Assembly: GCA_025937835.1 (NCBI GenBank)
Contig: JAICQO010000016.1
Location: 33,165-97,164 of the forward strand
Direction: 5' to 3'
From: Polyangiaceae bacterium
Lineage (GTDB): Bacteria; Myxococcota_A; Polyangia; Polyangiales; Polyangiaceae
DNA length: 64,000 bases
Shown here piece by piece: positions 23,386-34,731 of this stretch. Numbering within the stretch: position 1 is the first letter of the stretch; each line of letters opens with the position of its first letter. The translations under genes and the position numbers were made by a program. The notes under the pieces were generated by a model, which did no database searches, was not told where the DNA came from, and was given only the letters and a program-made list of their open reading frames with translations.

Positions 23386-25946
23386 TAGGAGCGCGCCTCG
23401 GTCCCGCCGAGCGTGAACGACTCTTCGGCGTGTGCGAGGTAGCTCAAGGTGAGCTGGTCCGCGAGGAGCGGCAAAGCCGCTTCGAGCTCGGCGAGCGCTT
23501 CGTCGAGGTTCGCGCGCCGACCCTGGGGATCTGCCCTCGCCCAGCGTTCCAGCTCGGCGAGGCGCACCACCGACAGCGCCCGCAGCACCGTCTTCGACTC
23601 GGGAGCCAGCAGCGGCGTGCGCCCCGCGCGCGGCAAGCGATTCACGTGCTCTTCGAGCGCCGAGAGTTGATACACGACGGAGCGAGGGTTGGTCTCGTCG
23701 GTGAGCAGCAGATCGAGCACGGCCTCGTGTGCCACGATCCCCGGGTAGCGCGAGCGATAGGTGATGGCGCTGTCGGCCGTCTCGAGCACCGCATCGAGCA
23801 CCGCTGCGTCGTCGCCCGAGACCAGCGTGCTCTTCAACAGCCGCACCATGAAGCAGCCGCGCTCGATACGGCGGCCGATGTCCGCGAAGCGCCAGCCCGG
23901 GCCGTGCGTCATGTTCTCGGTGGCGAGCCCGGAGAAGGCGGAAAACCCGAGCAGCAACGACGCGGCGACCTCGAGCGCGTCGGCCAGGGCGAGGTCGCTC
24001 TGCGAACGCGCGTGCTCGACCAGGCGGTGCAGCTCCCCGAGCACGCGCCAGGTGTCGACGGACAGCCGCTCTCGAACGACGCCCGCAGCACGATACGCGG
24101 CCGCGACGCTGGCCGAAGGCGTCCGAGACGGGTGCGCCGAGACCAGGATCCGCGCGAGCTCTGCGTCGAGGCCGTCCCCGGTGCGCGTGAGCGTGCCGCG
24201 CACCAGCTCGAGCGCGTCCTCCAGCGCCACGAGCAGCGCGCCGACCTCGGGTGCGCGCCCCTCGGCGTCGTCTACCCGCCGCGTCAGCAAGCTGCGCAGC
24301 AGACGAGTCGTGGTCTCCGCGCGCTCGATGTAGCGGCCGATCCAGAACAGGTTGTCCGCGACGCGGCTCGGCAGGTCCCCGCCGCTGCGCACGATGTCGA
24401 CCTTCTGTCCCGGTGCGCGCAACAGGCTGAGCTCGAGTGGCTCTCCGCTCGACAACACCCAGCTGTCCTTGCTGTTGCCGCCGCGCTGCATCGAAACCAC
24501 GAGGGAATCCTTCGAGCTCGCGACGCGGGTCAGGCCGCCCGGCATGACCTCGAAGCCCCCCTGTCCGCGCCGGCAGAGAAACGCGCGCAGGGACAGGTGG
24601 CGCGGGGTGAGGCGCTCGCCGTTCCAGGCGGGGGCCGTCGACAACCCGAGCCGCTCCTGCGCCACATAGAGCCCCGGCCGGGCGCGGATCCGCTGCTCGA
24701 GCTCGGCGAGCTCGGCGCGGCTGAGCTCACCGCCGAACACCGGTTCGTGGCTGTTCACGGCCGGAATGGCCGGCTTGATCACGAGCTCCGGCAAGCGCGC
24801 CAGCACGCGTTTACAGGCCTCGGGCTCGCCGCACCAATACGTGGGGACCGAGGGCAAGAAAAGCTCTTCGCCGAGCAGCGCGCGGCAGGCGGCCGGCAAG
24901 AAGCCGAGCAACGCCGGAGCTTCGAGCAGCCCGCTGCCCAGGGCGTTCGCCACCGTGACGTTGCCGGCGCGCACGGCGTGCACGAGCCCCGCAATCCCGA
25001 GCGACGAGTCCGAGCGCAGGCTGAGCGGATCGGCGTAGGTGTCGTCGAGCCGCCGCAAGATCACGTCGACCCGCTGCAAGCCGCCCAGCGTCTTCAGATG
25101 GACGGCGCGATCGCGTACGGTGAGATCGCCGCCTTCCACCAGGGTAAACCCGAGATAGCGCGCCAGATAGGCGTGCTCGAAATAGGTCTCGTTGTACGGC
25201 CCGGGCGTGAGCAGCACGATCCGCGGCGTGTCGACGTTGCGGGGCGAGAGCTCGGCCAGCCCATCGCGCAGCGTGCGGAAGAATGGCGCCAGGCGCTCGA
25301 CGCGGCAGTCGCGGAACACCTCGGGCAACATGCGTGAGACGACGATCCGGTTCTCGAGCGCGTAGCCCGCTCCCGAGGGCGCCTGCGTGCGATCCCCGAG
25401 CACCCAGAACTGGCCGTCCGCACCGCGCGCCACGTCCGCCGCGTAGAGGTGGAGGCGCGCGCCGCGGACGACCGGCACGTCGTGGAGCGGCCGCAAGAAA
25501 CCCGGGTTCTCGAGCACGAGCTCCGGCGGAAAGACTCCTCCCGAGAGCAAGCGACCGGGCCCGTACAGATCGGTGAGCACTGCATCCAACAGCCGCCCGC
25601 GCTGCTCGAGGCCGCGCTCCAACACCGCCCACTCCCGAGCGCCCAGAATCAGCGGTAGCGGATCGAGCTGCCACGGGCGGTCGGTGCCACGCGGATCGCC
25701 GTAGACGTTGTAAGTGATGCCGTTGTCGCGGATCACGCGTTGGGCCTGCGTCCAGCGGCGGCTGAACTCGTCTTCACCGAGCGACGACAGCGCCGCGAAC
25801 AGCTCGCTGAACGCGGGGCGCGGGCTAGCGTCGCTCTCGAACGCTTCGTCGAAGCCGAAAGCGGCGGGACGGTAACCCCAGGCGCTGGTCGGAATCGTGC
25901 TGTCGGCAGCGTCGGCCACGGTTGCCGTCGAGATCCTCCGCTCCAT
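23385..25946 (-). CDS. Circularly permuted ATP-grasp and alpha-E domain fusion
   Basis: 853 residues. After an N-terminal extension, residues about 75-520 form a circularly permuted ATP-grasp domain (RRWTQAQRVIRDNGITYNVYGDPRG, QAPSGAGYALENR, LTPGPYNETYFEHAYLARYLGF, EVMPGGLTRVASS). The rest (from SRVADNLFWIGRYIERAETTTRLLRSLL, about 538) is the all-helical alpha-E domain. The two halves occur as separate genes at 31267-32751 and 30351-31259, so this is a fused paralogue of that pair. The segment ELVIKPAIPAVNSHEPVFGG lacks the Gly-rich DASGGYGM loop of the paralogue. Predicted activity is COOH-NH2 ligation on an unknown peptide. Confidence 0.88.
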   Translation of the reverse strand: MERRISTATVADAADSTIPTSAWGYRPAAFGFDEAFESDASPRPAFSELFAALSSLGEDEFSRRWTQAQRVIRDNGITYNVYGDPRGTDRPWQLDPLPLILGAREWAVLERGLEQRGRLLDAVLTDLYGPGRLLSGGVFPPELVLENPGFLRPLHDVPVVRGARLHLYAADVARGADGQFWVLGDRTQAPSGAGYALENRIVVSRMLPEVFRDCRVERLAPFFRTLRDGLAELSPRNVDTPRIVLLTPGPYNETYFEHAYLARYLGFTLVEGGDLTVRDRAVHLKTLGGLQRVDVILRRLDDTYADPLSLRSDSSLGIAGLVHAVRAGNVTVANALGSGLLEAPALLGFLPAACRALLGEELFLPSVPTYWCGEPEACKRVLARLPELVIKPAIPAVNSHEPVFGGELSRAELAELEQRIRARPGLYVAQERLGLSTAPAWNGERLTPRHLSLRAFLCRRGQGGFEVMPGGLTRVASSKDSLVVSMQRGGNSKDSWVLSSGEPLELSLLRAPGQKVDIVRSGGDLPSRVADNLFWIGRYIERAETTTRLLRSLLTRRVDDAEGRAPEVGALLVALEDALELVRGTLTRTGDGLDAELARILVSAHPSRTPSASVAAAYRAAGVVRERLSVDTWRVLGELHRLVEHARSQSDLALADALEVAASLLLGFSAFSGLATENMTHGPGWRFADIGRRIERGCFMVRLLKSTLVSGDDAAVLDAVLETADSAITYRSRYPGIVAHEAVLDLLLTDETNPRSVVYQLSALEEHVNRLPRAGRTPLLAPESKTVLRALSVVRLAELERWARADPQGRRANLDEALAELEAALPLLADQLTLSYLAHAEESFTLGGTEARS

Positions 25947-25988
25947 GACCTACCACATCACCTACCGACGCCCAGGCACCGCGCTCGG

Positions 25989-28900
25989 CTACCACGCCCA
26001 GCCACCGCGCGTCGGGCCCACGGCGGAGCGCCGCAAGTCGAGCGTCAGCGGGTAGTCGGGGTTCCTGGCGTCGACGGCGCAGCTCGGGTCGACGCGCCCC
26101 GGCGCGTGGCCGAACGGCACGAACAACGCCGAGCGGCGCGCCTCGGCTTCGAGCGCGTTGACCGGGCGGGTGTCGTAGGCGCGCCCCCCCGGATGCGAAA
26201 CCGACAGCGAGCAGCCGCCGATCGCGCGTTCGGTCCAAGCATCGACCAGCGAGAGCTCGAGCGGCGAATGCACGGGGACGGTCGGATGCAACGTCGACGG
26301 CAGGCGCGCGGTCCGGAAGCGCACCCCGGCCACGTATTCGCCGCGCGTCCCGGTCGGATGCAGCGGCAACCGCGCGCTGTTGCAGAGCGCCAGGTGGCGG
26401 CCCGGCACCGCGCCGCGCACCAGGACCTGCACGCGATCGAGGGACGAATCCACGCTGCGCGCCGTGCCGCCGACCGCGCCCTCTTCGGCGAGCACGTGCC
26501 ACGGCTCGAGCGCGCGCCGGAGCTCGAGCTCGACGCCGTCGGCGCTGATCTTGCCGAGCGCCGGAAACCGGAACTCGAAGTGCGGGACGAAGAACGACGG
26601 CTCGAAGGCGTAGCCGAACGCGTCGAGCTCGCTCAGCACGTCGCGAAAATCCTGCCACACGAAATGCGGCAGCATGAAGCGATCGTGGAGGGAGGTGTCC
26701 CAGCGCACGGCGCTCGAGCTGTACGGCGCCTTCCAGAAGCGGCTCACCAGCCCGCGGACCAGCAGCATCTGCGCGATGCTCATGCGCGCGTGCGGCGGCA
26801 TCTCGAACGCGCGCATCTCGAGCAAGCCGTGGCGACCCGACGCGGAGTCCGGCGAGTACAGCTTGTCGATGCAGAACTCGGAGCGGTGCGTGTTGCCCGT
26901 CACGTCCGCGAGCAGGTTGCGGAAAATCCGATCCACGAGCCAGGGCGGCGTTCCCCCCGGCAGCGTGGCGCTGCGTCGGGCCTCGGCGAGCGCGATCTCG
27001 AGCTCGTAGGTCGCCTCGTGCCGCGCCTCGTCGACGCGCGGCGCCTGGCTCGTGGGACCGATGAACAGGCCGGAAAACAGGTACGAAAGCGAGGGGTGGT
27101 CGTGCCAGTAGCCGACCAGGCTGCCGAGCAGATCGGGCCGTCGCAAGAGCGGGCTGTCCGGAGTCGTGACGCCGCCGAGCGTGACGTGGTTTCCGCCGCC
27201 GGTCCCGACGTGGCGGCCGTCGACCAGGAACTTCTCCGTGCCGAGCCGGCACTCACGCGCCTCGTCGTACAAGATCTGCGTCTTGTCCGAGAGCTCTCGA
27301 AAGGTCGCGCTCGGATGGATGTTGACCTCGATCACGCCGGGATCCGGGGTGACCGTGAACTTCTCGACTCGTGGATCGGCGGGCGGCGTGTAGCCTTCGA
27401 TGCGAACCGGAAGGTTGAACTCCTTGGCGGTCGCCTCCACCTCTTCGACGAGCGCCAGGTAGTCCTCGAGCAGCGCCTGCGGCGGCAAGAATACGTGCAT
27501 CACGCCGTCGCGCGGCTCCGCACACAGCGCCGTGCGCACCACCCCCGACGCGGACTCGAAGGGCTTCGGTGATGCTTCCGAGGCTGGCCCCGGGCGCTGG
27601 AATTTCGGGTCGCGGCGGCGTCGGAGCGGCGGCGGCGGAAACTCCGAGAACGGATCGCGCTCGATCAGGTGCGGATAGTCTTCCGCCATCACCCACGGCA
27701 ACGAGTCGAGCGGCAGCCGGTAACCCATCGGCGAGTCGCCGGGCAAGAGATACAAAAGCTCGCGGCGGAGGAAGAACGAGCCGCTACGAAAGCGCCCGTC
27801 GCCGAGCGGCGCCACGGGCAGCGCGTGACCGACGACCGAGCCGAGCCCCTGTTCGAAGACCTTGGAGACGCGCGCGCGCTCCTCTGGATCGTCGAGGCGA
27901 TTGTCGAGGGGCGTGACGTTGCTCGGCAAACGCCGCTCGGTCAGCAGGTAGTGGAACGGATCCTCGTAGCCCGGCAGCGCGTGTTTGGGATCGACCTCGA
28001 GGCGCTCCGCGAGGCGTTTGATGAAGCGCGCGGAGAGCTCGGAGCTCGCGCCGTAGTTGCGGTCGTCCTCGGCCACGAGCTCCGGCTCGGACCAGAACGG
28101 CGCGCCCGACTTCAGCCAATAACACCCGAGCGCCCAGCGCGGCAGCTGCTCCCCCGGGTACCATTTGCCCTGCCCGAAGTGCAAAAGCGGCTGAGTGGAG
28201 AAGCGCTTGGCGAGCCTTCGGAACAGCACGCCGGCCAAGCGGCGCTTGTTCGGGCCGAGCGCGTCGAAGTTCCACTCGCTCCCGTCGACGTCGTCGAGCG
28301 ACACGAAGGTCGGCTCGCCGCCCATCGTGAGCCCCACGCGCATCGACTCGAGATCGCGGTCGACCCGCTTGCCGAGCGACTCGATGCGCTGCCACACGCT
28401 GTCCGTGTAAGGCAGGGTGACGCGCGGAGTCTCGAACACGCGCTCGACCTTCATCAGGTGCTCGAACTCGACCTCGCACTCGTCGACGAGACCGGTGATC
28501 GGCGCCGCGCTCGTCGGCTCCGGTGTGCAGGCGAGCGGGATGTGCCCTTCGCCCGTGAACAGCCCCGAGGTAGCGTCGAGCCCGACCCAGCCGGCGCCCG
28601 GCAGGTACACTTCGGCCCAGGCGTGGAGGTCCGTGAAATCCGCCTCGGGGCCCGAGGGCCCGTCGAGCGCCTTCTGATCGGCCTTGAGCTGGATCAGGTA
28701 ACCGGAGGCGAAGCGCGCCGCGAGGCCGAGCCGGCGCAGCACCTGCACCAGGAGCCAGGCGGAATCCCGACACGAGCCGCTCGCGAGGTCGAGGGTCTGA
28801 TCGGGGCTCTGCACGCCCGGCTCGAGCCGGATCAGGTACTTGACCCGGCGCTGGACCTCCAGATTCAGCTCGACCAGGAAATCGACGGTGCGGCGGCCGC

Positions 28901-29309
28901 TCGGGCGGAGCGAGGCGACGAACGAATCGACCAACGCCCCCGTGCGGATCGTCTCCAGGTACGGCTTGAGCTCGCGCAGACTGCCTTCCTCGTAGACGAT
29001 CGGAAGCCGCTCGGCGCTGGGCTCCAGGAAGAAGTCGAACGGATTGATCGTGACGAGCTCGGCAGAGAGGTCGACGTCGACCTGGAAACGGTCGGTCGGG
29101 TCCGGGAACACCAAGCGCGCCAGGAAGGTTCCCTGCGGGTCCTGTTGCCAGTTCAGGAAATGACCTCCCGGCTCGACGTGCAGCGCGTAGCTCGAAATCT
29201 TGGTGCGCGAATGCGGCGCGGGCCGCAGCCTCACGACTTGCGGGCCCAGTTTCACGCGGCGATCGTAGTGATAAGTGGTCGTGTGTCGGAGCGCGACGCG
29301 GATGGTCAT
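25989..29309 (-). CDS. Transglutaminase-DUF2126 (amidoligase-like) fusion
   Basis: 1106 residues. The N-terminal ~290 residues are a transglutaminase-like domain with an intact triad: Cys180 in SGSCRDSAWLL, His229 in LHAWAEVYLP and Asp245 in GLDATSG. The remainder is the DUF2126 region, a predicted glutamate-cysteine-ligase-like COOH-NH2 ligase. Notable motifs are GLTMGGEPTFVSLDD, the charged FGQGKWYPGEQLPRWALGCYW and VGTGGGNHVTLGG. This architecture is known from the amidoligase survey by Iyer, Abhiman, Maxwell and Aravind. It would couple peptide-bond formation with a thiol peptidase/transferase activity. It is cytoplasmic, and 42 bp separate it from the fusion gene downstream. Confidence 0.88.
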   Translation of the reverse strand: MTIRVALRHTTTYHYDRRVKLGPQVVRLRPAPHSRTKISSYALHVEPGGHFLNWQQDPQGTFLARLVFPDPTDRFQVDVDLSAELVTINPFDFFLEPSAERLPIVYEEGSLRELKPYLETIRTGALVDSFVASLRPSGRRTVDFLVELNLEVQRRVKYLIRLEPGVQSPDQTLDLASGSCRDSAWLLVQVLRRLGLAARFASGYLIQLKADQKALDGPSGPEADFTDLHAWAEVYLPGAGWVGLDATSGLFTGEGHIPLACTPEPTSAAPITGLVDECEVEFEHLMKVERVFETPRVTLPYTDSVWQRIESLGKRVDRDLESMRVGLTMGGEPTFVSLDDVDGSEWNFDALGPNKRRLAGVLFRRLAKRFSTQPLLHFGQGKWYPGEQLPRWALGCYWLKSGAPFWSEPELVAEDDRNYGASSELSARFIKRLAERLEVDPKHALPGYEDPFHYLLTERRLPSNVTPLDNRLDDPEERARVSKVFEQGLGSVVGHALPVAPLGDGRFRSGSFFLRRELLYLLPGDSPMGYRLPLDSLPWVMAEDYPHLIERDPFSEFPPPPLRRRRDPKFQRPGPASEASPKPFESASGVVRTALCAEPRDGVMHVFLPPQALLEDYLALVEEVEATAKEFNLPVRIEGYTPPADPRVEKFTVTPDPGVIEVNIHPSATFRELSDKTQILYDEARECRLGTEKFLVDGRHVGTGGGNHVTLGGVTTPDSPLLRRPDLLGSLVGYWHDHPSLSYLFSGLFIGPTSQAPRVDEARHEATYELEIALAEARRSATLPGGTPPWLVDRIFRNLLADVTGNTHRSEFCIDKLYSPDSASGRHGLLEMRAFEMPPHARMSIAQMLLVRGLVSRFWKAPYSSSAVRWDTSLHDRFMLPHFVWQDFRDVLSELDAFGYAFEPSFFVPHFEFRFPALGKISADGVELELRRALEPWHVLAEEGAVGGTARSVDSSLDRVQVLVRGAVPGRHLALCNSARLPLHPTGTRGEYVAGVRFRTARLPSTLHPTVPVHSPLELSLVDAWTERAIGGCSLSVSHPGGRAYDTRPVNALEAEARRSALFVPFGHAPGRVDPSCAVDARNPDYPLTLDLRRSAVGPTRGGWAW

Positions 29310-29377
29310 TGGCCTACTCGCTATGAGAGGACGCCGAGGGCTTTTCTGGACCGCGCCCTCGATGCGACAGCTCGGGC

Positions 29378-30340
29378 TTACTGCTGCTGCTGCTGTTGCT
29401 GTTGGCGCTGCTGTTCGAGCGCGTTCAGATCGAGACGCCGCTCCGGGACGGTCCGGTCGCCGAGCACCCGCGCGTCGAGCTGCGGGCGCGACGTCGGGGC
29501 CAGCGTCGACTCATCGGAGAGCGCTCGAATGCTGACGCTGACGCGGATCTTCTCTTCGGCGCCACCGCGGTACACGCCGCGATTCGGCGGCACGTCCGCG
29601 TAGCTGCGGCCGACGGCCACCGCCACGTGCGACTGCCCCGCCAGCTCGCCGTGCGTCGGGTCGATGCCGAGCCAGCCGACCGACGGCAAGAAGCACTCGA
29701 CCCAGGCGTGCGTCTCGAGCTCGGCGGAGCTCGGGCGGAACAGGTAGCCCGATACGTAGCGCGACGGCACGCCCAGCATCCTCAGCAGGGACAGCGCCAC
29801 GTGCGCGTAGTCCTGGCAAACGCCCTGGCCCAGGTCGAGCACGTCCGAGACGGTGGTCGAGCTGTTGGTGACGCCTTTCTTGTAGGTGATGAGCTCGCGC
29901 AGACGCGCCGTGATCTGCGCCATCACCATCGAGGCCCGGCGCTCGGTGAAGAGCCCGAGGCTCTCGGCGAAGCGCGACAGGCGCACGTCACGCTGAACCG
30001 GGCCGTGGAAGAGCAGCAGATCTTCGTAGCGGTGCCCGAGCCCGCCGAGCGGCAAGGTGTCGCCGATCTCGTCGAGCCGGAGTTTGTCGATGTGCGTCTC
30101 GACGGTGGAGGCCGCCAGGATCACCACCTTGTCGTGAACATCCACGATCGAGAAGTGGTGCGCGCGGTTGCCCTGCCAATCGAGGTGCTGGAACACCGGA
30201 GCCTCGGGCCCGACCGCGAGATCGAAGCTTCGCAGGGTTTGCCGCGAGTCGCTGCGCGGCATCATTCTCAGCTCCATCACCGACTCGGTGATCGGCTCCG
30301 CGTAGGTCAGCTCGGTCTTGTGGTGAATCGAGAGCAACAT
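29378..30340 (-). CDS. Transglutaminase-like protein with polyglutamine tail
   Basis: 320 residues from ATG 30340; the frame is open to 30580, but that part overlaps the alpha-E gene. The N-terminal domain (LLSIHHKTELTYAEPITESVMELRM) and catalytic core are complete: Cys175 in LGQGVCQDYAHVAL, His211 in ETHAWVECF and Asp227 in GIDPTHG. The C-terminus is unusual: after RRLDLNALEQQR it ends in eight consecutive Gln, encoded by CAG/CAA repeats. It follows the alpha-E gene by 10 bp. With the ATP-grasp and alpha-E genes upstream it forms the standard three-gene module often found with the Anbu peptidase, though no Anbu gene is seen in this window. Confidence 0.9.
   Translation of the reverse strand: MLLSIHHKTELTYAEPITESVMELRMMPRSDSRQTLRSFDLAVGPEAPVFQHLDWQGNRAHHFSIVDVHDKVVILAASTVETHIDKLRLDEIGDTLPLGGLGHRYEDLLLFHGPVQRDVRLSRFAESLGLFTERRASMVMAQITARLRELITYKKGVTNSSTTVSDVLDLGQGVCQDYAHVALSLLRMLGVPSRYVSGYLFRPSSAELETHAWVECFLPSVGWLGIDPTHGELAGQSHVAVAVGRSYADVPPNRGVYRGGAEEKIRVSVSIRALSDESTLAPTSRPQLDARVLGDRTVPERRLDLNALEQQRQQQQQQQQ
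29381..29395. repeat. CTG trinucleotide repeat encoding the polyglutamine end
   Basis: Five perfect CTG units, followed by interrupted TTG/CTG units, lie next to the stop codon of the transglutaminase gene. Slippage would change only the number of terminal Gln residues. Confidence 0.8.
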
Positions 30341-30350
30341 CGTGGATCCT

Positions 30351-31259
30351 TCAACACAGAAAGAAGGTCTTCTGCAGCAAGCTCGAGGCCTCGGACAGGC
30401 TACCGCCGAGCTCCAGCAAGAAAGGCGTGACCGTGGCGGCGTCGAGCGTGTCGAGGTCGGCGTACTCGACGCGGGCGGCGATCCGGCCGAAGCAGCGCTC
30501 GACGCGTTGCCCGAGCTCGGGGTGGAAACGCCGCAAGCGCCGCGACAGATCCGCCGCCGTTGCGGTCGAGTAGCGGACACTGCGCGGGAAGTCGGCCTCG
30601 AACAGCAAGAAGTCGATGACCGCCCGGCGCTCCACGCGCTTCGGGTGCGCGGTGCGGTAGGCGTCGACCGCGTCCAGGCTCTTCAGCAGTGTCGGCCAGG
30701 TGACGTTCTCGCCGGAGGTGCCCGAAGAGACGCCGCTCGGCGCGAGCCGCGCCCCGACCATGCGAGCCACGCCGTCGGTGCGCTCCACAAACTTGCCGAG
30801 CTTCAAGAACAGCCAGCCCTCGCCGCGGATCATCGAGGCATCGGTCACGCCGTCCCACAGAAAGCTGGACGAGACGATGCCCGTCAGCGCTTGGGAGAGC
30901 GTGCTCTCGTTCTGCCCGGCCGCGACCGAGTCGCGCAGCGACCAGTACGACTGGTTCAGCTTCTCCCACATCTCGGGGCTTATCACCTCGCGCACCTGGC
31001 GCGCGTTCTCTCTCGCGCGCGACATGGAGCAGAGCAGCGAGGTAGGCTCCGCGGGATCGAGCACCAGCCGCGACAGCGACAGCTCCGGCAGGCTCAGAGC
31101 TTTGAGCGCGCCGCGCCACTGCTCGTCGGCGACCTCGCGGTTGACCTCGCGCAGATCGAGCCGCAGGTCGCGCATGGCTTCGAGCACGCGCGCGGTGTGC
31201 TCGGCTCGCTCGATGTAGCGCCCCATCCAGTAAAGTGCGTCGGCAACCCGGCTCAGCAT
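30351..31259 (-). CDS. Alpha-E domain protein
   Basis: 302 residues from ATG 31259. It opens with MLSRVADALYWMGRYIERAEHTARVLE, the hallmark of the alpha-E family (all-helical, with the conserved RYIERAE motif). It continues with a helical bundle containing SFLWDGVTDASMIRGEGWLFLKLGKFVERTDGVARM. The family is always found beside or fused to circularly permuted ATP-grasp enzymes and transglutaminases; its own activity is unknown. It starts 7 bp after the ATP-grasp gene and ends 10 bp before the transglutaminase gene, so the three are co-transcribed. Its fused paralogue is the C-terminal half of the 853-residue protein. Confidence 0.9.
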   Translation of the reverse strand: MLSRVADALYWMGRYIERAEHTARVLEAMRDLRLDLREVNREVADEQWRGALKALSLPELSLSRLVLDPAEPTSLLCSMSRARENARQVREVISPEMWEKLNQSYWSLRDSVAAGQNESTLSQALTGIVSSSFLWDGVTDASMIRGEGWLFLKLGKFVERTDGVARMVGARLAPSGVSSGTSGENVTWPTLLKSLDAVDAYRTAHPKRVERRAVIDFLLFEADFPRSVRYSTATAADLSRRLRRFHPELGQRVERCFGRIAARVEYADLDTLDAATVTPFLLELGGSLSEASSLLQKTFFLC

Positions 31260-31266
31260 GCTGGCC

Positions 31267-32751
<1,485 letters not shown>

Positions 32752-32847
32752 GCCCGAGTGAGCTGACCCCCGGCATGGATTCCGCCAGGTTTCGCGTTGA
32801 TTGCAGGGCTAAATACGGCTGCGTCCGCGCGTAGGCCCGCCGGCCTG

Positions 32848-34677
<1,830 letters not shown>

Positions 34678-34731
34678 GCTCCGAGCTTTGCCACTTTCGC
34701 CGGGCCACGGCACCTTTTCAGCGAAAAGCCC

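Noticed and set aside
25740..29603. Two long plus-strand frames (610 and 644 codons) antisense to the amidoligase cluster
   Set aside because: They lie fully over clear domains on the minus strand and their translations are Arg/Ala/Glu-rich shadows without motifs.
34678..34731. Possible glmS ribozyme or leader upstream of glmS
   Set aside because: Only 54 bp separate glmS from the upstream lipoprotein gene, too short for a glmS ribozyme, and no matching core is seen.
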